Shown: positions 35,247 through 49,964 of the stretch, piece after piece | Numbering within the stretch: position 1 is the first letter of the stretch | How the letters are laid out: each line of letters starts with the position of its first letter | Source of the DNA: Protonemura montana | Lineage: Eukaryota > Arthropoda > Insecta > Plecoptera > Nemouridae | NCBI GenBank assembly: GCA_947568835.1 | Contig: OX387605.1 | Location: 15,132,418-15,196,417, forward strand | Direction: 5' to 3' | Length of the DNA stretch: 64,000 nucleotides | Notes under the pieces: generated by a model | The model's input: only the letters and a program-made list of their open reading frames with translations | What the model was told of the DNA's origin: nothing | Database searches by the model: none | Program-made: the position numbers and the translations under genes

Positions 35247-36952
35247 ACTTTACAGATCGAATTCATCACTGTGAATGAGCACGACGTAACTCGTCCTTCG
35301 AAAATCAGTTTCAATTTGCTCGTGTAATGAATTGAAAACAAGACTGTCTTGAACAAGTTGATTGAATCGCTTAATCAACACCCAGCCTCGCCATATTTCC
35401 AGAGCTTGTCCTTCGCGCAGAGTGCTTCTCACCAAAACGTTGTATCGATCAATACGACCTAGGCAACAATCAAAACTATATACAATAATATCTGTCCAGT
35501 AAACAGCATGGTCATGCCACGTATCTCTCAGCGTACAATTGTACCAAATAATCGATCTAACATTTTGGGAGGAGGCCCACAAACGGTTTAATGTTCAAAT
35601 GTAACCATTAATTTATGCGTTATAGAGACGGATTATCAGATTATAGTCCTAGTTTACAAGTTTCTAGACAATGCTAGTCGGTCAGCCTAGCGCAAGGGCG
35701 TGGTCAGTGTGCGCGGTCATTAATATTTGGCACATGGATTATGCAGATTCCGCGTTACTTACTGTAGTGCCGCACAGTTTTCATAGAGAGGTCTCTCTCA
35801 TTCGTTTCACAGTAGATATCCTAATTCGCATCAATTCATTCTGCATGGTTATATACCAGCAATAACTTATCCTCATATATATAGCACGGGTTTACGGTGA
35901 CTGGACTCTGATTTATATTAAAAAAGTTTATTTTTATGTGAGATGAAATTCGGTGATGTGTTAAAAATTCGCAGCCCAAGAGCAGACCGTACATGCGTGG
36001 TGAACATTGTTTGGATGCGTAAAACAGTGTCGGGTAATCTAATTGTTATTCGCGTCCCCCGCCGCGGCGCTGGTGAGCCATCTCCAACCCTTCAGAGCAC
36101 GTGAGAGCCGAGAGAGCACTGATCCGCGGCATGGGTCGAGTAGGGTCTACTTTCTCGTTCACTCGCTAGCAAAAGCTGTGAGCGTTTCACTCAGACCGCT
36201 AGCAAACCGTAGAACTCCTCGCACATGTATTTGCAGTTTCCACACAAACTTGCAACTTTTTTATTGAACTTTTCAAATTTAAATTTTAAACTCCATATAC
36301 TTTAGCAATGCTTCGTTCAAGAAGTGTTCAAGCTGCAGGGTTGCAATTTGTTATACACATATAATTTCAGTTCCGTTTCGGCTAGCTATAAAATAGTTCA
36401 TAAATCTTTTCTTTTTACCAGAGGAAAGGCAATTTTTTGCTAGCACTGACAATAGTTCAAATAATGCTGTTTCTAAATCATTGGTTGCGATAAAGGACAA
36501 CCCCAATCTCATTCAAGCGCATACAAATTGATGTTTTTTACGAAAAAAAAAAGAATAACAGAGCGATTACGCGGTCGCAAACTGTTGAAGCAAATATCAG
36601 TCAATTCGGGGCAAAGCATGACTCGAAGTTGGCCTGCCAAACCGGCAACTGGCATTAATTATTGCCCTCGTCTGAGGTTGAACGATACAGTCGGGTGGAG
36701 AAATTGCGGACGCGATGCGAGAGCAGAGAACCATCGCTATGAATCATGTACCAAAGGGACGGGTGTAAAAAAAAAACACATTGCTCGCAGTCCTTTTGAC
36801 AGGGAGCGGAATCTCGATAGTGCAATAACTTGGTGAAAATTGGATCACATTTCAAAGCAACATAGCGTTCAGATCGCTCGTCGTTTGATTTGATTCGCAG
36901 TTTGCCGGCCAGCCGGCGCAATTCGTAGAGAAAGGCAGTGGAGGTGCCGCGT

Positions 36953-36970
36953 CCGCTTAAATTTAAGCGG
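36953..36970. repeat. 18-bp perfect palindrome
   Basis: CCGCTTAAATTTAAGCGG reads the same on both strands. About 50 bp upstream lies a second inverted repeat, GCCGGCCAGCCGGC. It may be a dimeric factor site or chance; nothing nearby decides. Confidence 0.9.
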
Positions 36971-39900
36971 TATTGAACAAAAGCTGGCCGCTTTGAACGC
37001 TCACCAAATGGCAGAACGCTTCAGGGAAGGTGGCAACTATGATTCGAGACGACTAACCTTCCTGCCAGTTGTTTAGGATAAATGGAACTTGACATGTGCA
37101 ATAAGTAAATGAACCAATCCAGACCATCTGAACTGACGTCAGTTGGTTCACATTCACACATCCCATCGAGTTATTCAGAGTTACATGCATGAGCCTCTTC
37201 ATTACAACGTTAACACGTTAACCATGCAGCCATGGCTTTACAAGCTTGTTTATAGAAAAACACACGATTACATTAAAATGTAATTGCATCTATGAACATG
37301 TGGTTTTGTGTAATTGCCAATTGGACGGACTGAAATTAAATCAAGACCAGTCGAAATTGTTTGTTGAAACATTTTTTTCCTGTTTACCAGCTGAAAACTG
37401 AATTAGAGTTTCATGTTGAGAGGATGAAAGTATAAATGTGATGTAATTACAGCCGCATTTTTTTTTTTTTTTTTTTTAGTTCCTGCAGTTTTAAATTGTA
37501 TCTAGTTGGCGCACATAATTCAAAGCGCGATTCAATTATAAGGCTGTACGAAAAAGTCGACTCTTTTCATAAATTGAAGTTATAAAACTTTACGAGAAGA
37601 CTTTATTCGGCGCATACGTGTTGTGTGCCGTGTCGATGTGGAGTCATTAATTCCACGAACTAGGCAAACACACGAGGCAGCCGAAGCCGACCTAATAAAC
37701 GTTGCTACAAAGGGGAGGATTACTAGCGCACGGAGTTGAACTAAGAAATAAATACATTATGCCAAGCTGCCGCCTCTGTATGTCGCAGCCGTGAAAACGA
37801 CCACCGCGTACTATCAACAGTATCGCGACCATGACGTGGGCGCGCCGGGTATATGGGGAGTCGGGGCCATAACGGACCCGAGCCGCCCCCTGCCCACCGC
37901 CCCCGCACCTTTTTTATCTCCCATCAGACACGGAAATCATTTTAACAACACATTGTTTCGAATTGAAACGATTGTTTTATGATACAACTCAAATGCCAAA
38001 GGGAAATGAACAAAAACATCACATTAGTCGACAACAATTTCGGAAAAAATAATTGCGAGGGAAAATACTAATACTTGACGTGTTTCTTGAAATAGAACGA
38101 GCGAACGATGACGGGAAAAAAAGAATACGTTGACGATAAGTGCTCTGTCCACCCAATGTATATATGTAGTGGGATTGCTCATCAATAATATAAGAAATGA
38201 AAGCATTTTGAAGCCTCCCAATAAATTGGCTCGTAAATTGAGCGTGAGACAGTGTGTCTAAAATGATTGCTACAACCGCTACGGGTTCCCAGTAATATTT
38301 TAGTATTATGCGATTTGTAGAAATCCTATGCCGAGACGGAAAATTGAAGCGCCGTACGTATTATCCATGCATATCAGGCGGGAGTCCCAGCCCCGCTCCC
38401 CCTTTTCTGAAGAAAGGTGGGCGGTTGATTCAGCTGTCTAGCTCGGGCGAACTGCCAGCTAGCTTGTCTGTCTGGCCATCGGCAGACCAAGATTCCCCGC
38501 GCGTGTACCATTCGTGTACGAAAGCCGCAATCAAGAGCGCGATAAATATTTCCTACTTTTCAGACACACACTCACACATGCCGACGACTTGCTGGAAGTG
38601 CTAATGATTGCCTTCATGATCGCCACTTTCGTTTTGGATGGAAAAATATGATGATAAATATTTATAGAAGCGGCCTAGTGGATCCATTATTAAATTCACA
38701 GTTCTTTATCGTAGTTTCAAATTGACTTTCGAAAATGAATTTGTAAAATAGGTAGCGACCATTTTTGTTCGATTGTCAATAGGAATCTAATGAAAAGAAC
38801 CTATAAGAACCTGCACGTATAGCATGAGTTCTCGCTGGCTGTACAAATACAAGAGCTTTGAGAAGAAAATTAGCTCGCAATTTAATTTTCCGCCGAGTCC
38901 ACGGTATTTGTTTGATTGCTATTGATTCTTCAGCGTGTCCATTCTTCTGCTGTAGAACAATGTGAAGTTATTTTCATTTCAGATGAACGTTGTTGTACGT
39001 TACCTGTGAGCGCAAATACATCAAGTATTGAGGGAGCTAGTTGACGCCTCACCTGCAACTTATGTGCGAAACAAAACAAGCCCAGTTGAAAATGGTCTAG
39101 CCAGGATATTTCAACTTGAGAGACACTGACACGAATCACGCACAAAAAGTTCGGTGATTAGTGCCAGCAATTATTTAGCAAGTTACCATGTGCAATTTAA
39201 AAACACACTCTCAAACAACATCTCAATTTCATTTAACTGGAGCGATTTGTTTCAATGTCTCCAAATCACAATGATCAGTAATGAGAAGTCATTTTTCGGG
39301 TCGACTCAGAACAGAATTAGGACAAGTTTGGCTAATGACACATGATCAGCCGCGAGAAGTGATCATTCTCTCGACTGAAACGGTTCCAAGTAATTGTGCC
39401 GGCGGAATATGTAGTAGCGAGGTTCTGGCTAACGGACGATGCCAAATACGCAAAGCGCAACGTGCCTAGCATGGTAATGCGCTGGCCGCCATGCCGGGCT
39501 GCAAGTGCCTGGTGGTGTGCCTGTCTACCGGTCACTCACTTCCAAAGGGCACCGTGATTCCTCGAGTGCACTTCCCGAGCGACCGTCGTCGTCGCCGCTG
39601 TCTGCATCGGCCTAACTACCTCATTATCCCATTAACTCGACGCGTTTTTTTTTTATAGGTTAACTTTCTTGACCAGCGAAAGAGAGAATAAAACTCTCAA
39701 GCTTAATTGGAAAATAACGATTAATTTAATAAAATGATTCGTGCCAATACTGGTAACATTTTAAACGAGAAAGTTACCAAATTAGGACCACCCGAAAATC
39801 TGCAAATTATATCTCGTATAAAAAGTTTATGTGCATCATTGGGTTATCGCACGTAATGAATCGGACCTCTCGGAATGTGTATAAAAATGGCGAGTAATTT

Positions 39901-41945
39901 TGTAATCTTGAAAATAAACAGCGCGCAAAACCATCATAAACATGCCAACTTGACAATTCCAGTTGACATTGTGTCATGTCTATGAAACTTTCTAGCGCAC
40001 ATGCAGGGGTGTCGCTGCGAACAATGGACGTCTCTCTCCCTTGTGGCACAATGGTGTATATGTTTTGAATATTGCTTTAGTATGACCATACATGGACGTC
40101 CTATTCTAATGAATTAAGCCATGCTGCACTAATGCTGATAGAAATCAGCTGTACTCGATGTGTATTTGAATAAATCACCTGCAAAACGATGTGGGACTGG
40201 GTGGAATTCAGCTCCTCGTGTACAATTCTTACCTACATACAATTCCCCATGAGTTGTCAGCCAGTTCTAAATTATAATTGATCACTAAAACGCTAGCCTC
40301 GGAAATGATAAATGACTACTCACGAAAGCAAAACATGTTCAAACCATAGCTAGAGCTTTATCAGCTTACATTCAGCTTAGTCTGGCTCTCGGGGTAAAAA
40401 TATCGTGATCAGGCTGGAAAATAGCGGAGCGTTTTTTAAAGGCTAATTTTCTTGACACATTACCTCAGTTCAAAGATGATTACACTCGAGAGAAGCGACG
40501 GTAATTTGTTGTTATGTTTGGCACCTCGTGATCACTGCGAGCGGCATAATAGACAACTAATTAAAGCTGAGCGATGTTTCAAATTCAGTATGCACATTTC
40601 ACACATAGATAATAATCATTATTCCAAAAAAAAAAAATGTACCTAGCAAGCACGCCGTTTGCGCTTCGTTTCAATGTCATTTTATTAGTCGCACCTTGAA
40701 AGCGATCCATGAAACCGGGGTTAAATTAAAATACTCTGCTCATATCTTGTAGCTATTTGCATAACAGCAGCGCCTCTAATTTGGTGACGGAAGCGTGGAG
40801 GGCCATGTTCTGACGGCTATAATAAACTAGAGCAGCCTAAAGGAAAGCGTGTTTTTCATACACCACTATCAAAAGAATATTAGTATTTATTATAAAAGGT
40901 TTATAGACCCTAGCTCAGTTTGCGTCATAGGCCATCTCATTATTTTTTATCTTGTCAAGAGTTTTCAAGCAAAGAAATAAATTGGCATCATTACGTTGGC
41001 GGACTGATCATATACTAAATTGAAAGAATGCAATTTTGAAGAAGCAAGATGTGAGATAGTGAAAACAATGAAAAGAAAATCATAAGCGAAGGCTGGAGCC
41101 ATAATGGCGCAAAAACCGATTCCAGGCGGATCAACAACTTGAGATTGTAAACAATGCGATCGACTCCAGATCGCTAATCTCGTATTGAATTGTTTGCCCT
41201 CTCATTCAATATGGCAGTTGGCACCCAACAACTATCGCATTCGCGGCAGCATGCAGCCAGCCATGATGATGTCGAGCTCGAAGAGCAATGACTGCAGAAG
41301 ACGTCAGGCTGAGAATCAGCCATGAGCCTATAGACATCCGCCGAGGCTGGCATAAGTGGAGAAGCACGATATCCATAACGGCGTCGATCAAATTACAATG
41401 ACAACCTAAACCGACGTGAACGTCTTATTAAAAATGCCCCGGATGAGGACGATTTTGTGGAGGATCGATAGCGTAACACGATATCCACGAGAAATAGTGT
41501 GCACTCGATGCCCGGTGTTATTGAGTAGCTCATTGCGCTGATGGATGGTTAGTGGATAGTGTCACCATACCGCAGTCCTGCCCGTCGCACAAAGCTTGTA
41601 CTGCGACGACGGACAAAGAAAATCCTGTCCCTTGCAAATGAGTTATTTGAGCAGGTGATGTGACGGACTATGAAAATGATACTTTCAAGTGACTGATTGG
41701 ATTTCTGGTTATTAAGAAGCGAGGACGAGAAATGGGCTAGGAGCACGAACGACCGATTTAGGGATAACGAATGTCGACCAGTCTCGTTTGAAGAAAAGAT
41801 ATGGGTCGATTTAGTTCATTCATGCTAGAATGGAGCAAGACATTTTTGGGGCAAATGATTTTCTGAGTTGATCCACCTCAAGATGATTTGAATAAAGGCT
41901 GACATGCGGAACATCTTAGGAGTACTCGTTGACAAAATTGCCGGT

Positions 41946-41965
41946 GGGGGGGGGGGGGGGGGGGG
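41946..41965. repeat. Poly(G) tract, 20 nt
   Basis: An uninterrupted run of 20 G followed by AGAGGGGGAG. Confidence 0.95.
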
Positions 41966-44489
41966 AGAGGGGGAGCAGCGGACATGGAAAGTTCAAGATA
42001 AAATAAAGCGCATGACAGAACCATATGGTGGGAATTATAAGTTCGCCGTGCATGCCATATCCTCTGGGATAATGACATTTCCGGATGACATGAAAAATAA
42101 TGTCAGCATTCAGTGTGTTTGTCACAATCAAAGGGACGACAGCTTTCCACTTCATATCCTTCCTTCAGCAAACAACAAATAAATCGATTTGTTGAAGGCG
42201 AAATAACAAAACGAGAGGAGAAAAACACTCCAAAAGAAAACAAGAATAAGAAGAAGCAAACCTCCTTAGACAGAAATACTGTCGAGACAGAATCCAAATG
42301 AGTATCATCATTCAAAATCTTGATTATTTAACTTTCTAAGATTGCGGGATGGAGTTTCGAAGCGACCACAGAATCTATTTGAACGTGTTCGCTTATAACA
42401 TCTGCAGAATATCTGCGGTTTTTCTTGGCGTCATCATTCAAACTTTATATACCATCTCATGTCGCTGGATGCCGTGTTGGCCCTTACCCCCTCTTCCCCC
42501 CCACTTCCTCCCTAAAGCCTGTCGCACCCCCGGTATAGCATTTCCATTCAAGTCGGTCCCGCGGTGGCACGGAGCGTGACACCCATATCCAATATAGTCC
42601 GTCATTTAGGCTGCAGCCTCGGATGAAACTGATCCAGACGGGACCAGATATTTGTAATTGAATACCGTCTGGAATGATTGATCCGAGGAGAATATCGAGT
42701 GAAATCAAAGTCGTGGCGAGTCAGGCAACTCACTCGCAGAAACATAATAACCGAACAAAAAAATAGATCTCCGCATTAAAGATGGAAAAATCAAAATGGC
42801 GTCACGAAAAAATATGTATATTTCAGACCTGTCAGCCGTCGCTTCCCGTAATCTGATAAGCGTAGATTTATAAGACGAGTATTTCTTTCGGGGACAGTTA
42901 CGTTATCGCTGCAATAATAATATCCACATTCAATAAAATATTATCACGCCTGTCATAATCAAACCATAACCTTTCCTAAAGATTAACGCGCGCCCCAATT
43001 CCGAGGCAACCACTTTGACTCAGCCTCGACGGCGTATTTTGAGCTTGTCGCCGGCCGACCAACCGCTCCGACCTATATTATGGATGCACGGGGACAGAAT
43101 ATCAATAATGCATTAATACCAGCAATTTGTTGTGTCGTAAAAGCCAACACTTTCGAAAATATATGTTATAACATGGAGATAGTGGCGCGACTATGAGGAA
43201 TTGGTAAAGCGATAGTTGGAAAATTATGGCCGCGACTAAGTTTAAAAGCGAGGTCTCTGTTGCACACATCCCGTCGTATTTTTGTTTAACCAAAACCAAT
43301 AATGATAGTAGCTGCCTGATTACAAGCGGCTCGTGATTGTCGGCCGCAGAAATAACTTTGCGGTGATATCAGAGAATCTCATGGTTGAAGCAATCCAGCT
43401 TGTGTAATCCAAAATGTCTTGAGAATGGCCGAATGAACTGATGAGTATGCCTATTATATTGTTTTAGGCGTTCATTTGCTTAGGCACCAGTTAAATACCC
43501 TTTCCAATAAACAACCCCTCTGAATACTGTCAACTTCAACCCAAGTTTTAATAGCATCTCTTTTAGCACGGATGACTCGCTGCATGATTGCATGATGTTT
43601 CCTGTCCTTTGTGAAAACCTGGGCCAAATATTCCGACTCGGAGAGACATAAAAATAGTCACCTGCTCGCGCGCTAACCAAATGACGCTTCTACTCCAACT
43701 CCACATCTCGCAGCTAAGAATTTTGTTCGTAAAAACAAACTGCAATTTCTCACAAAACACATCGAGAAAAAAAGCACACTTAACTCGTTTTAGAAATATA
43801 ATTAAGGAAGATATAAGGTCATATCCGGTATCATAACTTTGTTAACATCCCCGTGTTTCACGTGGAGCGAGAGAGAGAAGATGAACACGGAGACATGCTG
43901 GAAGATGTCAGAGAATAAGTGAAGATAGTATAGTAACATGAACTTGTAATCAAGCACCAACAATCTAACGATACCAACACATCGTAGTCATTGTTACGTG
44001 TCTTGGACGGGCGTCGAGCACAGAGAGACGACATTAAAAAAAAGAGCGGACCTAGAAAAGTTTGTGCACTTTAACCGCTTTAACGTTGGCATGGCATCGT
44101 TAGTTACGGCGAGCACAGATTAAAAGAGCAATTATTCAACACACCGACCGGAAAAGTGGATTTCAGACTAGCGCTCAAAACTAAATGTCAGCAAAGTTTG
44201 TGAAACCTTTAATATTTTCATTAATTATCCCGCTCTGCAGGTGTATGGTATGATGATCCACACAACTGCACATCAGTTGCGGCGATGGAAATATGAATTC
44301 AGTTTATAATCGTATCAAAATGAATTCACACTATACAATATCTCACAATTAGCGATTTCACTAAATAATATCAATCTAATTTTCCAGTTTCCACCAACTT
44401 TTCCGATTGCGTCACACTACAAAACCGGCAAGTCGGTACAAGTGTGTTAACCGCAATTCTTTCCCACTGCGCCTATCAATTATACGATA

Positions 44490-44680
44490 GTCGAACGCCG
44501 TCGATAGATGGGCGTCGCGGCGACGCCGTGGCCGGAGTCGTGCGTACAAGACCGACGCCGCTTGGAAAGGGGGGGGGGGGAGCGGGGTGGACAATGACAA
44601 GGACAACAGCTGTCGCCGACACACGATGCAATATCCGCCCCCCCAGAGGTACGCCCCCGCGGGCCAGACCCCCAAACATG
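44490..44680. promoter_or_regulatory. CpG-rich islet with GACGCC palindrome
   Basis: It contains GGCGTCGCGGCGACGCC (44511-44527), a 17-nt inverted repeat of the GGCGTC/GACGCC word, plus further CGACGCC copies and a 12-nt G run (44569-44580). It resembles the islets at 15000, 51900 and 54550 in word content. Its role is unknown. Confidence 0.4.
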
Positions 44681-47600
44681 TAACAATATCGCCTCCCGCA
44701 CGATGACAGTCCCCTACACAAGCGAGACGCAGGGCAACACTAATTATTTTATGTGCATGAATCGTGGTGATTATAATGCCTTGCTGTAGTGCACGAATCG
44801 AATGCACTGTAAGTTGCCACGCCATATACTTTCGAGGTACCGGCAGAGCCTCACGACAGTTCGCCATGACAATAATTTTAAGATTTAATTACATAATGTG
44901 CATCCTTTTCTTTTTACAACTGTACATCCATGCAAAATAATACGTCTAATTATTCTTTTGAAAGAGGAGGTACCCTCATTTTGAATAATGACCTTTTTTT
45001 GTTATGCTATAAAACTTAGGACTGAAGAAAAAATTGAGGAAATATATATATATATCTTTCGAAACAACGCTTGGTTATATATGAGCTCAAAAAGTTCACG
45101 TTTTGTATCTTCGTTCTAAGACGTTTTATCGTTATCATTTTTATGTTGGTCGTAATTTATGTGACCCGAAAGGAAGACATGTTATTAATTAGTTTTGATT
45201 ATGGCATGTGATATAAAAAAAAAAGCTAATCCAGTCGGAAAAGCTTCTAATAGTATTAATAAATACGCCATCAAAGATTGTACTTACCAACTTTAGAGAA
45301 GTTATAGACCATATAGAGAAGAAGTTTTGATGACTATAACTACGTGTCCCTCACCAATTTTCATAAACATTTTTATGTGATTGTGGGAAGATGGTGGAGT
45401 GGGGAGTCCTATTTTCAATGATTTACAACAATTGTGTAACCCGCACTACATCGAAGAGCTGTGTGAAACTAATTATTTCACAAGCAAGACAATCACAGAA
45501 TGTGCGTCTCACAAATCACCAAACCGAACTTTTATATCAAAACTGATGGAACATTTTAACAACCAGCGAAAAGTTCTGAACAATGGTTGGCTATACGCAT
45601 CCGACAAACTTTCATTTCTGTCCGTGATGTTTCGCGGATAGTATTTACAAAAAAAAAATGGGACAAAAAGTAAGAAACTAATAAACATGGATAATAACTC
45701 CATAAAAATAAAATGCTGGCGGAAAGCTGTATTATTTTATTTTGAAAAGCACACAGGCAAGTTTTGCTCGACATTCTATGACGTGAATGCTAGCTGAGGG
45801 TGGAAATGATTTGTTACATTTAGGGGATATATGTTTATTGTTTCGAACTTTCTTAGCTCGCTGGTTTCAACAGAATCATTTTTCTTCTGTAGAAAAACAA
45901 ATTGAAAAGACATTTCCATACAAGATCGGAAGAAAGTTCGATGTGAATGACTTCTCACAAATCGTTTACCCCAGACCCCCTTTTTTCTGCTACCCCACGG
46001 GTATATTGAAAATTCTCTTTCATATTTATTAAATGGTCGATTTTTATAAATTGATCCTGTATTTGAACTGGGCTTCTCAATTTCTCAACCGAACATCCAA
46101 GTTTATCCGCAAGTTATTAAACCGTCAGAGACGTTTTACCGTAGTAAGTTAGTCCGTATAAATTTCAATCGCGCAGGACTCCATCAATGAGTAATTAACC
46201 AAATCAGGGCCTCTATCATTAGAATATTCAAAGAAGGCCACGAATATGGTCACATCTTTTCCCACGCGATTCGTGCGATGTCCCATTCTTACAATATAAG
46301 AAATGAACATGTCAAATTGGCCGCCTCGTGCTATCTAGGTCAAATGATTCTTTTTGTCAGCTACAAGTGCAATTTGTGCATCGACCTCTAGGAAAAATAT
46401 CAGCAGACGCTCGGTCGCTATTGGCAACCGACGCCAAGCGAGACCAAACCACGTGGGTTGCCGCGGAGAACGCCATGACGCAAGGAACGAATGGATGAAT
46501 GATTCAAAGTCTTAAATGAATTACCAAACACACACGTTCGTTTATCAGGTTCAAGAAACTCCGATAAGAAGTTTTATTTCAGTGGTTCGTTGTTGGTGTA
46601 GAAACAAAACTATTGCGCTTGTCGAGGGGCAAAATGGTTCTAGTCATCCTGGCACATTCGCAGGCAAATATCCCATTAGAGGCTTCGTGGAGGTTGTGTG
46701 TAAACTATACAGGGTTAGTATGTAAAGCAGAGCCATGGGCTTCTACGCGAACGCCAGTCGGGGGGGTAAATTGGCTAGAGCCCCCGTTTTCGATGATAAA
46801 ATCCAAGCGAGCGGCAAAGTCGGATCATGAAAAACAAATATTTTATCAGCCTAGACTTCTGGCTTTTTAGGTCGAGTTGGTTTCCGTTTTTAATCCCCAC
46901 TTAGCTAGTAAATTTATCATTATCAAATATTACCGCGCACTAACGTGGAGGTGTGCTTTCTCGAAAAAAAAAATAAGTGCACTAAAGGAACGATGTTGGG
47001 TTGAAAAACACGCTACTTCGTGGCACGTGAATACGAGCAGCCAACAAAAGAATCGCAAATAATAGCCGAAAAAAAATGTATATATCGTACGAATTACAGG
47101 AACAATAGCAGTAAAGATCGGCAGGCAACTTCAGAGACGAGTTTCCATTGTGTAACGCATAATAATTAGGCAACTATTGTTGTTCAAACTAGAAGATTCT
47201 ATTCATTCATTAATTCATTAACAATAAGAGCATTATTATTTGATATTTATGATGGAGCATGCAGGTTCATTTTAGTGCTCACCTAATTACACCGTATTTT
47301 ATCCACACGGATGCACAGCACTGTAAATCAGACTTACAGAGGATGATAAGTTTATTAGAAAGAAAAATCATTTCGAAACGTCGGGCCAGCAGGGAAGCCA
47401 GCGCACGAGACGCTTCGGGGGATTAACGAGGGCGAAACAGGCTTCAAGACAATGCACAGTAAATTTTTGGTACTTGTATGCCATATCGCTTGTCGGCTCT
47501 GAAAAGGACCTCGTTCGAGCAAACTAGAGGTGCAGAGAACAGTGCTTCCACCCAGCGCACGCAATACGAACGTTTTACACAGATAAGCAATGCATTTTAG

Positions 47601-48056
47601 GCACGAGGGTCGTAACTATAGGTATACAATTCAGCACCCTACACCGGCGTAAAAGCATTCTATAGCAGCATTCGAACTAGTATTCTAAGGGCACCGTTAA
47701 TATACAATGCGTGCACTATAAAAATAAAATAGGAACACAACAATAATATTCCTTTGCGCCATCTTTCAATGGCTGGGCTTGAATTGGTCAGCATCTCGGT
47801 CCTAGGCGAGCGGACATGTATCTTAATGGCGCCCCCGATGAGAACTGACCCTTATATTATTCTTTATCCCCGCGTGCTAGGGGCGTTGGAGGGGTGTAGG
47901 GGTGCGGGGGATGGGAGCGGTTCCGTGCTCGGGGGTTTATGTGATGGGAAGTGTTGGATAACAGCTTTGTTAGCTCAGAATGCATGCCGCATAGAAAAGT
48001 TTTATGGAATTACATTTTATTTTTGTGTCGTATAAAAATTGGGAGTGGCAACTACC

Positions 48057-48075
48057 TATATATATATATATATAT
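48057..48075. repeat. (TA)n microsatellite
   Basis: Nine and a half TA units without interruption. Confidence 0.9.
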
Positions 48076-49964
48076 CTGAAAACTTCCAGCTCCAGGGACA
48101 AAAGAAGATAGCGCGCCGGCTACGAGTAAAGATCTTTTAGTTCTTGCTTCGCCTGCATTCATTTGTGAACTTTTTGAGTGAAGAATAACACTCTTGTGTT
48201 AGGAATGAGTTTGGTTAGCTGTCGAGTTAGCGTACTTAGTGCTAGCAACCATTTTACTTCCATTTAGCGCGATTCTTTACAACATTCCACCTGGTTCACC
48301 ATACACAGAACGACTTCTAGGAATTCGAATTTAAATGTATTCCAGCGACGAGCGAATGAGATTTTTCCGAAATGGAAGTTAATTGATGTTTTCGACATCG
48401 ATTTCAATTTGAATTCTCATGAAAGCCGTAAATTGCTTGTCAATTGAGTTTCTAATCGTAGTGCGCACCGAAAAACATCAATTGTGATCATCATGTTATT
48501 ATGTGTCGTCGTCGTCAGCGTCGTCGTCGTCGCCCATGCACGTGTACACGATATTGCTGGAAATTAGAATACAAAGCAAAGTTCAACGACGTCCAATTAC
48601 GATAAAGTTCACGAAGAGCATACAAATAGTTGATTAATGAGATGAGAATGGTTTTATGACGAGCATCAAGTTGGGGAGAGCTTAAGAAATGCCCATCCAT
48701 TTCTAAAGAGAATTTAAAGGCGCATCTCTTCTACACTGAAGATATAAGTAAAACTTCCATTTTACTTCTGCTGTATAATATATCTCTATGAAAGAATCCA
48801 ATAGCAGTATATATAAGATCAATACCACCAACTTTGATAGCAAAAGACATTTTTCAGCCGCGTTTGGTTTTAAACATTTATTGGCTTGTCACTTCACAGA
48901 GTTGGCCGACGTGATTGGGCGGGGTGGGGGTGAGGGCGGTGTGGGGGCGGGGGTGAGGAAAGAGGGTGGCTTTACGACATGATTGTCAAGAAGGGACGGG
49001 AGGAGGGGGTGGTTGGGCATCGCCGGGGGCATTGACGTTTGAGGTGAGATTCAATACCAAATCAATACCGACATGAAGGACAGATAGGACGTTCCAATCT
49101 CGATGATTGTAAATATGTAAATGGCTCTCGATGCACGTTTCTACACGAGCAATACACGTCGAGCATGCACATCTGCCCTGACCTCATCGTGCCATGCATC
49201 CAGCCACATCTATAGCTACCATTAATCGTGTCTTTCATAAAACATAATGCCCACAAATTACTTAAGTACTCAGTTTTTTAAATGAATAATCCATATTCCC
49301 ATCAACGGAGTCAGTCAGTTGTAAAACCACGTATCCGGACGGTGAAGCTGGGGTTGGGCAGGGGGGGGGAGGGGCGTCTGAGCGCAGAGGGAATTTATAA
49401 GATCTAGGGACAAGCAATGGCGTGCTGAAGTAGCAGACGGTAAGCCGAGAGCGCGACTCTGGCGTCGGCGTCGGCGTAGAGAGCACGTGCTACTCACTAA
49501 GCTAGATTAGCCGTCTTAGAAACAAGACCAACTCGCAACACACGTCTAAAAAATGTTAAAAACATAGCAAATCTCGGGCATAATCAGATTATCGATCTCA
49601 AATTTCGCTTGCTAGTATCTTGTTTATTTTTTCGCTTGATAATCCCAGTAAAGCTCGTCCGAAAAGTTAAATCGTTAAAGATCTCGTTTAGTTTAAATAG
49701 TCCCCCCTCCCCATTCAAATTCAAGTTTCGTAACATGGTCACGTGAAACTGATCTTAACGGTGTTTAACGACGCAATGTGTAACCTGCAAACGTCTATTA
49801 CGTTCATAGCCGACAGGAAAATTATCGGTAGCAGCAGCGTGATGATTCAGCGTGGATATTTATGGGGCACTTGCCCTACTAAACACATTTGAGCAGGCGG
49901 CGATTATTAAGCCTGTCATAAAATTAAACCAAATGTCTAAATCTAAATAATGAGGTAATGTGAC

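Larger units (their letters stand above)
35247..49964. other. Non-coding DNA, no gene seen
   Basis: Long non-coding stretch. Items seen are an 18-bp palindrome at 36953-36970, a 20-nt T run at 37458-37477, a 20-nt G run at 41946-41965, a CpG-rich islet at 44490-44680, (TA)n at 45042-45055 and 48057-48075, and G-rich patches at about 47880-47940 and 48910-49020. The longest open frame (44412-44867, - strand) is driven by the CpG islet's composition. Confidence 0.6.

Noticed and set aside
40165-40245. Further - strand AG|GT junctions (near 40172 and 40230)
   Set aside because: One has a poor donor (GTGATT) and the other a purine-interrupted acceptor. Neither matches the full architecture of the three accepted sites.
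44412-44867. 151-codon open frame on the - strand
   Set aside because: It runs through a CpG islet and G run; the Arg/Pro content follows from the repeat words.
49765-49785. GTTTAACGACGCA, shared with the SINE tail, as a second SINE copy
   Set aside because: Similarity ends after about 13 bp, with no body, no 5S head and no target duplication.
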